Source: Pseudomonas sp. TH15 (lineage in GTDB: Bacteria > Pseudomonadota > Gammaproteobacteria > Pseudomonadales > Pseudomonadaceae). Taken from it: a stretch of DNA of 64,000 nucleotides. Location of the stretch: contig NZ_JAEKEL010000001.1 of the NCBI RefSeq assembly GCF_016651105.1, positions 186,001 to 250,000 on the forward strand, written 5' to 3'. This document shows, one piece after another, positions 1 through 8,930 of this stretch. The notes under the pieces are model-generated. The model was not told the origin of the DNA. It saw only the letters and a program-made list of their open reading frames with translations, and did not search any database. A program made the position numbers and the translations under genes. Within the stretch, counting starts at the first letter, position 1; every line of letters starts with the position of its first letter.

Positions 1-558
1 TTGTCTGCCAGCCAGGACGCTGTCGAACTGATCGCCGCACGGGTCGAGGGCAACCTGTTGGCCGCGGCCCAGGAAATCGAAAAGCTCAAGCTGATGGCCG
101 AGGGTGGCCAGATCACCGTCGAAACCGTGCAGGCTGCCGTCGCCGACAGTGCACGCTTTGACGTGTTCGGCCTGACCGACGCGATTCTCAACGGCGAAGC
201 CGCCCACGCCTTGCGCATGCTCGAAGGGCTGCGTGGTGAAGGCGTCGAACCCCCGGTCATTCTCTGGGCCCTGGCCCGTGAACTGCGCTTGCTGGCCAGC
301 CTGGCGCTGCAATACAGCCAGGGCGTGCCGCTGGACAAAGCGTTCAGTTCGGCCCGACCACCGGTCTGGGACAAACGCAAACCACTGATGAGCAAAGCCC
401 TGCAACGCTACTCCGCGCAACGCTGGGCGCAGTTGTTGCTGGAAGCGCAGCGCATTGATGCGCAAATCAAAGGCCAGGCCGCCGGTTCGCCGTGGATGAG
501 TTTGAGTCGGTTGTCGTTGTTGATGGCCGGGCAGAGATTGTCGTTGCCGGCCGAGTAA
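1..558 (+). CDS. holA: DNA polymerase III subunit delta, C-terminal part
   Basis: The window opens inside this gene, so only the last 185 residues are present. The delta subunit is the part of the clamp loader that opens the beta sliding clamp. The visible part matches the C-terminal portion of the family: a helical lid region around SDAVELIAARVEGNLLAA, then the collar domain with DSARFDVFGLTDAIL and LWALARELRLLASLA. The frame is open from base 1 and ends with TAA at 556-558. A REP-type palindrome follows directly. The position upstream of arfA is recalled as usual for Pseudomonas. The true start lies outside the window. Confidence 0.93.
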   Translation: MSASQDAVELIAARVEGNLLAAAQEIEKLKLMAEGGQITVETVQAAVADSARFDVFGLTDAILNGEAAHALRMLEGLRGEGVEPPVILWALARELRLLASLALQYSQGVPLDKAFSSARPPVWDKRKPLMSKALQRYSAQRWAQLLLEAQRIDAQIKGQAAGSPWMSLSRLSLLMAGQRLSLPAE

Positions 559-643
559 GATCAAAAGCAAGATCAAGAGATCGCAGCCTTCGGCAGCGCC
601 CACAGGCGCGTAGGAGCTGCCGAAGGCTGCGATTTTTTGATCT
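559..643. repeat. REP-type inverted repeat
   Basis: Two arms (about 579-597 and 616-634, core GCAGCCTTCGGCAG and its complement) form a long hairpin directly after holA. The same family recurs at 15874, 17342 and 33454. It may act as a transcription end or mRNA 3' stabiliser. Confidence 0.8.
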
Positions 644-742
644 TTCTTCCTACAAAACTCACATCCATCTGCCCTATAGACAGAACCCAAACTTCGGCAG
701 ATTATTTCCCCCGCAAAACCCACCTACCTGTGAGATTTCATC

Positions 743-907
743 ATGAGCAAAAAGCCATCCAAGCATGGCCCCAACAAGGCCAAATCCATCATCGCCCAGC
801 CACTGTTCCGCAGCCGTCAGGAACCCGCCGGCAAGGGCAAAGGCAGCTACCGCCGCGAAGCCTTCCAGTCTAATAGCTGGGAGGCTTCTTACTTTCTGGC
901 CGCTTAA
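743..907 (+). CDS. arfA: Alternative ribosome-rescue factor ArfA
   Basis: This 54-residue gene encodes MSKKPSKHGPNKAKS at its N-terminus and the family signature KGKGSYRREAF in the middle. ArfA rescues ribosomes stalled on mRNAs without a stop codon by recruiting release factor 2, acting as a backup to tmRNA. It is very basic, as expected for a protein binding the decoding centre and mRNA channel. The coding sequence contains a strong hairpin at 857-888, near codons 39-49. In the E. coli gene a hairpin in the same relative place causes mRNA cleavage, so that ArfA is itself made from a non-stop message and is degraded when tmRNA is active. The identification rests on the signature motif and neighbourhood. 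Confidence 0.88.
   Translation: MSKKPSKHGPNKAKSIIAQPLFRSRQEPAGKGKGSYRREAFQSNSWEASYFLAA
857..888 (+). promoter_or_regulatory. Hairpin inside the arfA coding region
   Basis: Bases 857-868 (GAAGCCTTCCAG) pair with 877-888 (CTGGGAGGCTTC): 12 base pairs with one G-U, closing an 8-base loop. It sits before the stop codon, as in E. coli arfA, where RNase III or termination at the hairpin makes the message non-stop. The structure is seen; the regulatory role is inferred. Confidence 0.65.
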
Positions 908-968
908 AGCAGAACACCCCTTCTACATGTTAAGGTCTGCATCTGATTCGTATTCCCTGGACCTGTGC

Positions 969-2291
969 ATGCCCCTTCGTCTTTCCCGTCGTTGGCACCT
1001 TCGCCAATTGATTGCTGCCTCCAGCCTCATACTGCTTGTCGCCTGCGCGGAAAAACCGACCGCCGCCGACGCCCAACCGCTTCAGACTCTCCCCGTCACA
1101 ACGGCTCCTGCGGTCATACCGCCAGTCGTGCCGACAGGCGACGACCTCGACATCCAGCCGACGCAGACCTTCGCTGAATGGCAGGCCGGTTTCCGCAAGG
1201 ACGCCCTGGCCGCCGGCATCCGCGCCGATCTGTTCGACCGCGTGTTCGCCAATGTCAGCTTCGACGAAAGCGTCATCCGCGCCGACCGCAGCCAACCGGA
1301 ATTCTCCCGCCCGGTGTGGGAATACCTCGACGGTGCGCTGTCGCCGTTGCGGGTTCGCAAAGGTCAGGCCTTGGTCGGCCAGTACGCCGATATCCTGCAA
1401 AGCATCGAACAGCGTTATGGCGTTGATCGCCAGGCACTCGTTGCGGTCTGGGGCATGGAGAGTAACTTCGGGCAGTTCCAGGGCACCAAGTCGGTGATCA
1501 ACTCCCTGGCGACCCTGGCCTATGAAGGACGACGCCCGGGCTTTGCTCATGCGCAGTTGATTGCGGCCCTGCAAATCCTGCAACAGGGCGATATCACGCC
1601 GGAGAAAATGCTTGGTTCCTGGGCCGGCGCCATGGGCCAGACCCAATTCATTCCGACTACTTACAACACCCACGCCGTGGATTTCGATGGCGACGGTCGC
1701 CGCGACATCTGGGGCAGCCCGGCCGATGCCCTGGCCTCGACCGCGCACTACCTGCAAAGCTCCGGCTGGCAGAAAGGCCAGCCGTGGGGCTTCGAAGTGC
1801 AACTGGCTGGCGGCTTCAACTATGCCTTGGCCGACGGCGCCATCCGCAAAAGCGTCGCCGAATGGCTGCAAATGGGCGTGACCCTGCCCAATGGCGAACA
1901 GGTCCCGGCCGGCGCTGAACACCTGTCTGCCGCTCTGTTGTTGCCGGCGGGCTATCGCGGCCCGGCGTTCCTGATCCTCGACAACTTCCGGGCGATCCTG
2001 AAGTACAACAACTCGTCGTCGTACGCCTTGGCGGTGAGCCTGTTGTCGGAGCGTTTCCACGGCGCCGGCCTGATCAGCGGCACCTGGCCGAAAGATGATT
2101 TGCCGCTGAGTCGAAGCGAGCGGATCGAACTGCAAAACCTGCTGAGCGCCCAGAACTACGAGGCCGGCAACGCCGATGGCATCATTGGCGCCAACACCCG
2201 CAAGGCGATCCGTAGCGCCCAACAGTCGTTTGGCTGGCCGGCGGATGGGTATCCGACGCACAAGTTGCTGGAAGGTTTGCGCAGCCGCTAA
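969..2291 (+). CDS. Lytic murein transglycosylase, MltB family with peptidoglycan-binding domain
   Basis: The 440-residue product starts MPLRLSRRWHLRQL and has a lipoprotein signal ending LILLVAC, so it should be anchored to a membrane facing the periplasm. The central SLT_2-type domain carries the catalytic glutamate at residue 164 in WGMESNFG, followed by GSWAGAMGQTQFIPTTY and DFDGDGRRDIW. The C-terminal ~60 residues (LQNLLSAQNYEAGNADGIIG) are a PG_binding_1 domain. These enzymes cleave the MurNAc-GlcNAc bond with formation of 1,6-anhydroMurNAc. An in-frame ATG at 927 is possible, but 969 gives the better signal peptide. A second MltB homologue lies at 7903-8913, so this is probably the paralogue recalled in P. 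aeruginosa upstream of lipA. Confidence 0.9.
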   Translation: MPLRLSRRWHLRQLIAASSLILLVACAEKPTAADAQPLQTLPVTTAPAVIPPVVPTGDDLDIQPTQTFAEWQAGFRKDALAAGIRADLFDRVFANVSFDESVIRADRSQPEFSRPVWEYLDGALSPLRVRKGQALVGQYADILQSIEQRYGVDRQALVAVWGMESNFGQFQGTKSVINSLATLAYEGRRPGFAHAQLIAALQILQQGDITPEKMLGSWAGAMGQTQFIPTTYNTHAVDFDGDGRRDIWGSPADALASTAHYLQSSGWQKGQPWGFEVQLAGGFNYALADGAIRKSVAEWLQMGVTLPNGEQVPAGAEHLSAALLLPAGYRGPAFLILDNFRAILKYNNSSSYALAVSLLSERFHGAGLISGTWPKDDLPLSRSERIELQNLLSAQNYEAGNADGIIGANTRKAIRSAQQSFGWPADGYPTHKLLEGLRSR

Positions 2292-2294
2292 AAG

Positions 2295-2361
2295 CTTCGC
2301 GGGCAAGCCTCGCTCCTACAGGGTTATGTAACTCCTGTAGGAGCGAGGCTTGCCCGCGAAG
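2295..2361. repeat. Perfect long inverted repeat (REP type)
   Basis: Bases 2295-2322 and 2334-2361 are perfectly complementary over 28 bases (CTTCGCGGGCAAGCCTCGCT...). The repeat lies between the convergent transglycosylase and ldcA genes and may end transcription in both directions. Confidence 0.85.
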
Positions 2362-2384
2362 ACTGACTAACTGGCAACCGCGTT

Positions 2385-3335
2385 CTAACGCCTGACCACC
2401 ACATCCTGCTCCAACACCAACACCTTATTCCCCGCATCCAGCCGCACCAACGCCCCCATCGGCAACGTCAGGTTCGGCTCACAATGCCCGCTACGCCAAC
2501 CGGCCAGTACCGGAATCCGCAGCGGCTCGAAGGTTTGCTTGAGCAGCAATGCCAGCGCAGCGGCGTCAACCCCCGCCACATCCCCGACCAGAACCCCGCG
2601 CAATTTGTGCAGCGTGCCCGCCAGGCGCAATTGCGTCAGCAGCCGGTCAATGCGGTACAGCGGCTCGTTGACGTCCTCGATGAACAGAATCACACCCTCT
2701 GCATCCATTTCGTATGGCGTGCCCATGATCGAGGCAATCATCGACAGATTGCCGCCCAGCAAGCGCCCATGAGCGATGCCAGGCTCGATAGTGGTCAACG
2801 GGTAGGCCACCGGGTGGGACAACACGCTACCCGCCTTCACCTGCCCGCGCAGCATGCTGAAGAACGACGACTCGGTCGGCTGCTGCTTGTCGCCCAGCAG
2901 GTCGGCGTTGAGCAGCGGACCATGAAAGGTCACGAAACCTGCGTAACGACTGATCGCCACGTGCAGCGCGGTGATGTCGCTGTAGCCGATAAAGGGCTTG
3001 GCATTGGCACGCAACAAGTCGAAGTCGATGCGATCCAGCAAGCGCGGCGTACCGTAACCGCCGCGCAGGCAAATAATCGCGTCGACCTCGGTGTCGGCGA
3101 AGGCACCGTGCAGGTCATTGAGCCGCACATCGTCACTGCCAGCCAGGTAGCCGTCTTTCTCGTAAACGCCGGGGAATACCCGCAGCGAATAGCCTCGGGC
3201 GCGCATCCATTGCAGCGCCCTTTCAGTGTCCAGCGGCGCGGGACCAGCGGGCGCAATCACGCCGATCACCCCTTCCGACGGCAAGGCCGGTACAGGTGCG
3301 TGAGGAAAAAGGGTATGGGTCGGTCGAACGGTCAT
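2385..3335 (-). CDS. ldcA: Muramoyltetrapeptide LD-carboxypeptidase (peptidase S66)
   Basis: The 316-residue protein is a cytoplasmic LD-carboxypeptidase that removes the terminal D-alanine from murein tetrapeptides during cell-wall recycling. The S66 Ser-Glu-His triad is visible: nucleophile Ser in PFIGYSDITALH, Glu in ILFIEDVNEPLYRID and His in GWRSGHCEPN. The N-terminal GVIAPAGP loop and CLRGGYGT segment are also typical. No signal peptide is present, as expected for a recycling enzyme. The ATG start at 3335 is the first in frame. It stands alone on the minus strand, separated from lipA by a strong terminator. Confidence 0.92.
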   Translation of the reverse strand: MTVRPTHTLFPHAPVPALPSEGVIGVIAPAGPAPLDTERALQWMRARGYSLRVFPGVYEKDGYLAGSDDVRLNDLHGAFADTEVDAIICLRGGYGTPRLLDRIDFDLLRANAKPFIGYSDITALHVAISRYAGFVTFHGPLLNADLLGDKQQPTESSFFSMLRGQVKAGSVLSHPVAYPLTTIEPGIAHGRLLGGNLSMIASIMGTPYEMDAEGVILFIEDVNEPLYRIDRLLTQLRLAGTLHKLRGVLVGDVAGVDAAALALLLKQTFEPLRIPVLAGWRSGHCEPNLTLPMGALVRLDAGNKVLVLEQDVVVRR

Positions 3336-3452
3336 CCATGAATCTCCCTGCGTTAAAACTTCTGCACACAGTAGTCAGGAACGGGAACAAACAGAAGAGG
3401 GTCAGTTGCGCCGCGCATTGCAGGAAAAGCCTCTGCTGGAGGTAGGCAAAGC

Positions 3453-3497
3453 AAAAAAACGCCCGCAAGGCCTGAAAAGCCATGCGGGCGTTTTTTG
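3453..3497 (-). terminator. Rho-independent terminator after lipA
   Basis: AAAAAACGCCCGCAAGGC and GCCATGCGGGCGTTTTTT flank a short loop. A-tracts and T-tracts on both sides make it bidirectional in form. It ends the long minus-strand cluster whose last gene is lipA. Confidence 0.88.
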
Positions 3498-3510
3498 TGT
3501 CATCGGCAAA

Positions 3511-4536
3511 TCACAAGGACGACATCAGCTCGGCTTTAACCAGCTTCGCCTGCTCGTCGGCATGGTACGAGGAACGCACCAACGGGCCGGAAGCCACGTT
3601 CTTGAAGCCCATCTTGTAACCTTCCTCGGCGAACCAGGCGAACACGTCCGGGTGCACGAAACGCTGCACCGGCAAGTGGCTGCGGGACGGTTGCAGGTAC
3701 TGGCCGAGGGTCAGCATGTCGATGTCGTGTTCGCGCATGCGCTTCATGACTTCGATGACTTCTTCGTCGGTCTCGCCCAGGCCCAGCATCAAGCCGGACT
3801 TGGTCGGAATGTGCGGCATCATCTGCTTGAAGCGTTGCAGCAGGGTCAGCGACCACTGGTAGTCCGAACCCGGACGCGCAGCCTTGTACAGGCGCGGCAC
3901 GGTTTCCAGGTTGTGGTTGAACACATCTGGCGGCTCGGTGGCGGTGATTTCCAGCGCCACGTCCATGCGCCCACGGTAATCCGGGACCAGGGTTTCGAGC
4001 TGCACGTTCGGCGACAGCTTGCGGATCTCGCGGATGCAGTCGGCAAAGTGCTGGGCACCGCCGTCACGCAGGTCGTCGCGGTCCACCGAAGTGATCACCA
4101 CGTACTTGAGCTTGAGGTCGGCGATGGCGATGGCCAGGCTTTGCGGCTCGTTGACGTCCAGTGGCTTCGGACGACCGTGGCCGACGTCGCAGAACGGGCA
4201 GCGACGGGTGCAGATGTCGCCCATGATCATGAAGGTCGCGGTGCCGCCGGAGAAGCACTCGCCCAGGTTCGGGCAGGACGCTTCTTCGCAGACGCTGTGC
4301 AGCTTGTGTTTGCGCAGCAAGGCCTTGATGCGGTCGACTTCCGGGGAAACCGGGATGCGCACGCGAATCCAGTCAGGCTTCTTCGGCAGTTCGGTGGTCG
4401 GAATGATCTTTACCGGGATGCGTGCAACCTTCTCGGCGCCGCGCAGCTTGACGCCGGCTTCAACCTTGGCACGCGGGGCCGGGCGCTCGGTAACATCCAG
4501 CGTCGGGATCATGGTTTGCACTGCATCAGTAGTCAT
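3511..4536 (-). CDS. lipA: Lipoyl synthase
   Basis: This radical-SAM enzyme inserts two sulfur atoms into octanoyl groups on carrier proteins to make lipoate. Both iron-sulfur sites are visible: the auxiliary cluster cysteines in [15 protein letters not shown] and the radical-SAM CxxxCxxC in [14 protein letters not shown]. The C-terminal [11 protein letters not shown] holds the serine that binds the auxiliary cluster. The chosen ATG at 4536 gives MTTDAVQTM and a 341-residue protein. A longer open frame upstream runs into lipB and is not family-like. lipB ends one base upstream, so the two are probably co-translated and act in sequence on the same substrate. Confidence 0.96.
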   Translation of the reverse strand: MTTDAVQTMIPTLDVTERPAPRAKVEAGVKLRGAEKVARIPVKIIPTTELPKKPDWIRVRIPVSPEVDRIKALLRKHKLHSVCEEASCPNLGECFSGGTATFMIMGDICTRRCPFCDVGHGRPKPLDVNEPQSLAIAIADLKLKYVVITSVDRDDLRDGGAQHFADCIREIRKLSPNVQLETLVPDYRGRMDVALEITATEPPDVFNHNLETVPRLYKAARPGSDYQWSLTLLQRFKQMMPHIPTKSGLMLGLGETDEEVIEVMKRMREHDIDMLTLGQYLQPSRSHLPVQRFVHPDVFAWFAEEGYKMGFKNVASGPLVRSSYHADEQAKLVKAELMSSL

Positions 4537-4537
4537 A

Positions 4538-5185
4538 TCAGTCGATTCCGCCCGTGAGGGTCGTCTGCTCAGCATAGTCGAGGTGTTTGACGAGCTGCGC
4601 GCGCAGCCGGGCACTTACCTCGGCAAATTCAATCGATCCTGCGTGATCGCTCAGCTGGGTCATCGCCAGCCCGGCGTAGCCGCAGGGATTAATCCGTCGA
4701 AACGGTTCCAGGTTCATGTCCACGTTCAGGGCCAGGCCATGAAAGGAACAACCGTGGCGGATCCGCAGACCCAGAGAAGCGATTTTCGCCCCGTCGACGT
4801 AGACGCCCGGCGCGTCTGGCTTGGCTGCAGCAGTAACGCCATAGCTGGCCAGCAACTCGATCAGGCAAAGCTCCATGCGGGTGACCAGGTCACGCACGCC
4901 GAAACCCAGTTTGCGCACATCCAGCAACAGGTAAGCCACCAATTGGCCTGGGCCGTGATAAGTCACCTGACCACCGCGATCAACCTGCACCACCGGGATA
5001 TCTCCCGGCAGCAACAGGTGCTCGGCCTTGCCGGCCTGGCCCTGGGTGAACACCGGCGGGTGTTCCACCAGCCAGATCTCGTCCGCAGCATCAGTGCCGC
5101 GTTCGTTGGTAAAGCGTTGCATGGCATGCCAGACCGGCTCGTAAGCCATCTGGCCGAGCTCACGAAAGCCCAGCGTGCCAGACAT
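4538..5185 (-). CDS. lipB: Octanoyl-[acyl-carrier-protein]:protein N-octanoyltransferase
   Basis: LipB moves octanoyl groups from acyl carrier protein to the lipoyl domains of 2-oxoacid dehydrogenases and GcvH, the step before LipA. The catalytic cysteine is in RINPCGYAG and the paired lysine in [12 protein letters not shown]. The substrate-pocket motif [15 protein letters not shown] is intact. The ATG at 5185 overlaps the stop of the upstream DUF493 gene as TGATG. A GTG one codon earlier is the alternative start. The length of 215 residues is normal. Confidence 0.95.
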   Translation of the reverse strand: MSGTLGFRELGQMAYEPVWHAMQRFTNERGTDAADEIWLVEHPPVFTQGQAGKAEHLLLPGDIPVVQVDRGGQVTYHGPGQLVAYLLLDVRKLGFGVRDLVTRMELCLIELLASYGVTAAAKPDAPGVYVDGAKIASLGLRIRHGCSFHGLALNVDMNLEPFRRINPCGYAGLAMTQLSDHAGSIEFAEVSARLRAQLVKHLDYAEQTTLTGGID

Positions 5186-5460
5186 CACAACACCATGTGT
5201 ACGAAACCGGTAGCCCGAAGCTCGCTGTTGATGTCGTACAGCTGGTCTTGACCGGTGGCGATGATGTGCAACTGGATGGTGGTGTACTTGCCGTTGCTGC
5301 TTTGGCGTTCGTCCACACGCTCATCGTTGACCATCGCGTGTTTCTTGACGATGTCGATGATCTTTTGCTTGATGTCGACAATGGTGTCGCCGATCACTTT
5401 GATCGGGTAGTCATTGGCGGGAAATTCGATCTTTGGCGCCTTTACTTCTGTGTCTGTCAT
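5185..5460 (-). CDS. ybeD: YbeD/DUF493 family protein
   Basis: This is a 91-residue member of the YbeD (DUF493) family, an alpha-beta fold resembling ACT-type regulatory domains. The sequence shows [20 protein letters not shown] and a C-terminal beta strand. In many gamma-proteobacteria it sits between dacA and lipB, as here, suggesting a regulatory role in lipoate synthesis or protein lipoylation, but no biochemical function is established. Its stop overlaps the lipB start, so translation is likely coupled. Confidence 0.88.
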   Translation of the reverse strand: MTDTEVKAPKIEFPANDYPIKVIGDTIVDIKQKIIDIVKKHAMVNDERVDERQSSNGKYTTIQLHIIATGQDQLYDINSELRATGFVHMVL

Positions 5461-5498
5461 GGCGTAACGGCCTCGTAAGCGTAAGCCGTGGCAACGAA

Positions 5499-5531
5499 CA
5501 TGGCCCCGCTCCGGATGGGAACGGGGCCATG
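5499..5531 (-). terminator. GC-rich hairpin between dacA and ybeD
   Basis: CATGGCCCCG (5499-5508) pairs with CGGGGCCATG (5522-5531). There is no T-tract, so this could be an attenuating or mRNA-processing hairpin rather than a full terminator. Confidence 0.5.
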
Positions 5532-5546
5532 CTGGTCCACACTAAT

Positions 5547-6704
5547 TCAGTTGAACAAGCCGTAGAAGAATAGACGGATGCTATCCCACATGCGGCGGAA
5601 GATACCACCTTCGTCGACCGCGTCCAGAGCGATCAGGTCAGCGCTGTGCACTACCTTGTCGTCCAATTTCACTTCGACTTTACCGATCACGTCGCCCTTG
5701 GCGATTGGCGCAACCAGTTGCGGGTTCATGGTCATGCTGGCGGCGAGCTTTTTCAGCTGGCCTTTTGGCAGGGTCATGGTCAGGTCTTCAGCCAGGCCGG
5801 CCTTGACTTGATTGGTGGTGCCTTTCCAGACCGGGGCCTGAGCCAGCTCGGCGCCTTTCTGATAGAAGGTCTGGGTTTCGAAGAAGCGGAAACCGTAAGT
5901 CAGCAGCTTTTGCGTTTCGGAAGCACGAGCCACTTCGCTGTTGGTGCCGAACACCACGGCGATCAGGCGCATGCCATCACGTACAGCCGAAGACACCATG
6001 CAGTAGCCGGCTTCCTCGGTGTGACCGGTTTTCAGACCATCAACGGTCTTGTCGCGCCACAGCAGCAGGTTGCGGTTAGGCTGCTTGATGCCGTTCCAGA
6101 AGAACTCTTTCTGCGAGTAGATCGCATAGTGAGCCGGGTCTTCGTGGATGATCGCGCGAGCCAGGATTGCCATGTCATGAGCTGTCGAGTAGTGCTCAGG
6201 GTTCGGCAGGCCGGTCGGGTTCATGAAGTGGGTGTTGGACATGCCCAGATCAGCGACCGTTTTGTTCATCAGGTCGGCGAACGCGTCTTCGCTACCGGCG
6301 ATGTGCTCGGAGAGCGCAACACTGGCGTCGTTACCCGACTGAATGATGATGCCGTGCAGCAGGTCGCTGACAGTGACCTGCGAGCCGACCTTGATGAACA
6401 TCCGCGAACCGCCGGTACGCCAGGCGTTTTCGCTGACGGTCACCGGATCGTTTTCGCCGATCTGGCCGCGACGGATTTCCAGGGTCGCAATGTACGCGGT
6501 CATCAGCTTGGTCAAGCTGGCTGGCGGCAGACGCTGGTCACCGTTGTTCTCAACCAGCACGTTGCCGCTGCTGGCATCCATGAGCACATAGGCTTTAGCG
6601 GCCAGTTGTGGTGGCGACGGCATCATCTCGACCGCGAAGGCGGCTGGCGAGATGAGCAGCGGGACTAGAAGGCACAGGCGTTTGGCAAAGGTGGTGATGT
6701 TCAT
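5547..6704 (-). CDS. dacA: D-alanyl-D-alanine carboxypeptidase (PBP5/6 type)
   Basis: The 385-residue protein trims terminal D-Ala from periplasmic peptidoglycan pentapeptides. It has a Sec signal peptide (MNITTFAKRLCLLVPLLISPAAFA) and the three penicillin-binding motifs: SxxK in PPASLTKLMTAY, SxN in IIQSGNDASVAL and KTG in DGLKTGHTEEAG. A C-terminal beta-rich domain is followed by an amphipathic tail, MWDSIRLFFYGLFN, which anchors such proteins to the inner membrane. It belongs to the elongation and cell-shape cluster with rlpA, mltB, rodA and mrdA. The orthologue in P. aeruginosa is named dacC. Confidence 0.95.
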   Translation of the reverse strand: MNITTFAKRLCLLVPLLISPAAFAVEMMPSPPQLAAKAYVLMDASSGNVLVENNGDQRLPPASLTKLMTAYIATLEIRRGQIGENDPVTVSENAWRTGGSRMFIKVGSQVTVSDLLHGIIIQSGNDASVALSEHIAGSEDAFADLMNKTVADLGMSNTHFMNPTGLPNPEHYSTAHDMAILARAIIHEDPAHYAIYSQKEFFWNGIKQPNRNLLLWRDKTVDGLKTGHTEEAGYCMVSSAVRDGMRLIAVVFGTNSEVARASETQKLLTYGFRFFETQTFYQKGAELAQAPVWKGTTNQVKAGLAEDLTMTLPKGQLKKLAASMTMNPQLVAPIAKGDVIGKVEVKLDDKVVHSADLIALDAVDEGGIFRRMWDSIRLFFYGLFN

Positions 6705-6889
6705 CCGTCTCTCGAAATCGCTAATGGAAACTTACCCTAAGGGGCAAAACTAATCAGACAGCTTTCTAACGAGCTGTCGCGTGTTCAGTTGCTCACTCTG
6801 TAACCCTTGCCGGGCTTTTGTTCTTCAACGAGCCAACAACCAGGTTCACCCCCCAAACCGCAAGCGAACCCTCAATCTAGTACTGCGTG

Positions 6890-7903
6890 TTACTCGGCGG
6901 TGACCAGGCTCGGTGAACCGAGATTGGCCATTCGCACGCTGTTCTGCACTTGCTGGATCTCACCCTGAGAACCGATCGGCCCCATGCGCACCCGATGCAG
7001 TGTCTGTTGGTTGCGCACGATCGAGCTGATGAACACCGGAGCGCTCACCATCCCGCTGAGCTTCGATCTCAGGAGTTCTGCAGCGTCCGGGTTGGCGAAC
7101 GCGCCCACCTGCAGATACTGGCCAGAGGCTGGTACAGAAGCGTTTTTTTTTGCAGCGATTTGCACAGGCACAGTGTCCGACGCGTGTTGCTGCGGCGGTG
7201 GCGTCCACTGCTCGACAGTCCCCGCAGAGGCGGTAATCGTCGGCGCGGCATTTTGCGCTACTTGAGGCTCATTGAGCATCAAAGGCGCCGGACGGCCCTT
7301 GGCAGCCCACCACTCTTGCGGATCAATCCCTTCAACCTTGACCCGCGCGGTACCGATTTCGGCATAACCGAGCTTCTTGGCGGCAGCGTAGGACAGGTCG
7401 ATGATGCGGTCCGAATAGAACGGCCCACGGTCATTGACCCGCAGAATCACGCTCTTGTTGTTGTCCAGGTTGGTCACCCGAACGTAACTTGGCAGCGGTA
7501 AGGTCTTGTGGGCGGCACTCATGCCGTACAGGTCATACACTTCGCCGTTGGCGGTGTTCTGACCGTGGAACTTGGTGCCGTACCAGGAAGCTGTGCCGGA
7601 AGCGACGTAGCGCTTGGAATCGCTCAACGGGAAGTAAGTCTTGCCCAGCACCGTGTACGGGTTGGCCTTGTAGGCGCCTGTGTGCAGGGTTGGCGTGGCA
7701 TCCGGGATGCGCGAAACATCGACATCCCACCATGGCGCGCCATCTTTGTGGGCGCGGTTGACATCCAGCCCCGGCATGGCGCGCACGGCGGTTCCAGAGG
7801 ACTTCTGAGTCGGCGCGCGGCTCGTCGAACAACTGGCGAGCAGCACCGCCAACGCGGCGAATGCCATCAGCTTCAGGGGTTTTTTAATAGGCAATGCCCG
7901 CAT
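6890..7903 (-). CDS. rlpA: Septal-ring lytic transglycosylase RlpA
   Basis: RlpA is an outer-membrane lipoprotein that cleaves naked glycan strands at the septum. The lipobox is VLLASC. The double-psi beta-barrel domain carries GTASWYGTKFHGQ, the acidic residue in ANGEVYDLYG and the VNDRGPFYSDRIIDLS segment. A C-terminal SPOR domain (GQYLQVGAFANPDAAELL) binds denuded glycan. The length of 337 residues is typical. Its ATG overlaps the mltB stop by one base (TAATG), so it is translationally coupled to mltB. Confidence 0.95.
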   Translation of the reverse strand: MRALPIKKPLKLMAFAALAVLLASCSTSRAPTQKSSGTAVRAMPGLDVNRAHKDGAPWWDVDVSRIPDATPTLHTGAYKANPYTVLGKTYFPLSDSKRYVASGTASWYGTKFHGQNTANGEVYDLYGMSAAHKTLPLPSYVRVTNLDNNKSVILRVNDRGPFYSDRIIDLSYAAAKKLGYAEIGTARVKVEGIDPQEWWAAKGRPAPLMLNEPQVAQNAAPTITASAGTVEQWTPPPQQHASDTVPVQIAAKKNASVPASGQYLQVGAFANPDAAELLRSKLSGMVSAPVFISSIVRNQQTLHRVRMGPIGSQGEIQQVQNSVRMANLGSPSLVTAE

Positions 7904-8913
7904 TACTTGACGCCCCGTGCTTGGACCAGCTGTTCAGACAGTTGATGTACGGCCATGGCGTACATCACGCTGCGGTTATAACGCGTGATCGCGTAAAAAT
8001 TCTTCAGGCCCATCCAGTATTCAGGGCCATTGTCACCTTCCAGGCGGAAAGCGGTGACCGGCATATCGTCGCGCAGCGCATCATGACTCGACCACCCCAG
8101 CGCCCGCAACTCCCCGACGGTTTTTGTCGGCTCGATGCCGGTGGTCAAACCGTCGTCGACCTGATCGCCACGCACGTCGGCGCGGCTGACCACAGGCTCA
8201 CCGGCCACCCAGCCGTGGCGCTTGAAGTAACTGGCGACGCTGCCAATGGCATCGTCCGGGTTGGTCCAGATATTAATGTGGCCGTCACCGTCAAAGTCCA
8301 CCGCATAAGCGCGAAAACTGCTTGGCATGAACTGCGGCAAGCCCATGGCACCGGCGTAGGAGCCTTTGAGGGTCAACGGATCGACCTGCTCTTCCCGGGC
8401 CAGTAGCAGGAATTCACGCAATTCCTTGCGGAAAAACTCGGCACGGGGAGGATAGTCGAAACCCAGGGTCGACAACGCGTCGATCACCCGGTAATTGCCG
8501 GTATTGCGGCCGAAAAAGGTTTCAACGCCGATGATCGAGACAATCACCTGGGCTGGCACACCGTATTCCTGTTCGGCACGGGCCAGTACCGCCTCGTGCT
8601 GACGCCAGAAGTCCACACCACGGGCGATGCGCGCGTCGGTGATGAACATCGGGCGATATTCTTTCCACTGTTTAACCCGTTCGGCGGGTTTGGAGATGGC
8701 GTCCAGGATTGCCTGCTTGCGTTCGGCTTCACGGAACACAGCCATCAGCTGTTCACCGGCAAAGCCGTAGTCGCGGGTCATTTCACCGACGAATTCGGCC
8801 ACCTGGGGTGAGCCTTCGTAATCGCCGGCCCGCGTTTGTTCCGCGGTACCAAGGATGCCTACCAGGCCGACCCACGGCGCGTATCGAGTCGCCCAGCCAC
8901 GCATTGCTTGCAT
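7903..8913 (-). CDS. mltB: Membrane-bound lytic murein transglycosylase B
   Basis: This 336-residue enzyme of the MltB/SltB family cuts the glycan backbone. The catalytic glutamate is in IIGVETFFGRNTG, and GSYAGAMGLPQFMPSSF and DFDGDGHINIW follow. The ATG at 8913 was chosen because AAGGTG lies 11 bases upstream and it gives the signal-like MQAMRGWATRYAPWVGLVG. The longer frame to 8949 would overlap rodA. No lipobox is evident, so it may be periplasmic like P. aeruginosa SltB1. Its position after rodA matches that gene. Confidence 0.92.
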   Translation of the reverse strand: MQAMRGWATRYAPWVGLVGILGTAEQTRAGDYEGSPQVAEFVGEMTRDYGFAGEQLMAVFREAERKQAILDAISKPAERVKQWKEYRPMFITDARIARGVDFWRQHEAVLARAEQEYGVPAQVIVSIIGVETFFGRNTGNYRVIDALSTLGFDYPPRAEFFRKELREFLLLAREEQVDPLTLKGSYAGAMGLPQFMPSSFRAYAVDFDGDGHINIWTNPDDAIGSVASYFKRHGWVAGEPVVSRADVRGDQVDDGLTTGIEPTKTVGELRALGWSSHDALRDDMPVTAFRLEGDNGPEYWMGLKNFYAITRYNRSVMYAMAVHQLSEQLVQARGVK

Positions 8914-8930
8914 TGAAATCTTCACCTTAT

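Noticed and set aside
930..2306. 458-residue minus-strand open frame
   Set aside because: It is antisense to the lytic transglycosylase, whose catalytic motif and signal peptide are clear; high GC makes long shadow frames.
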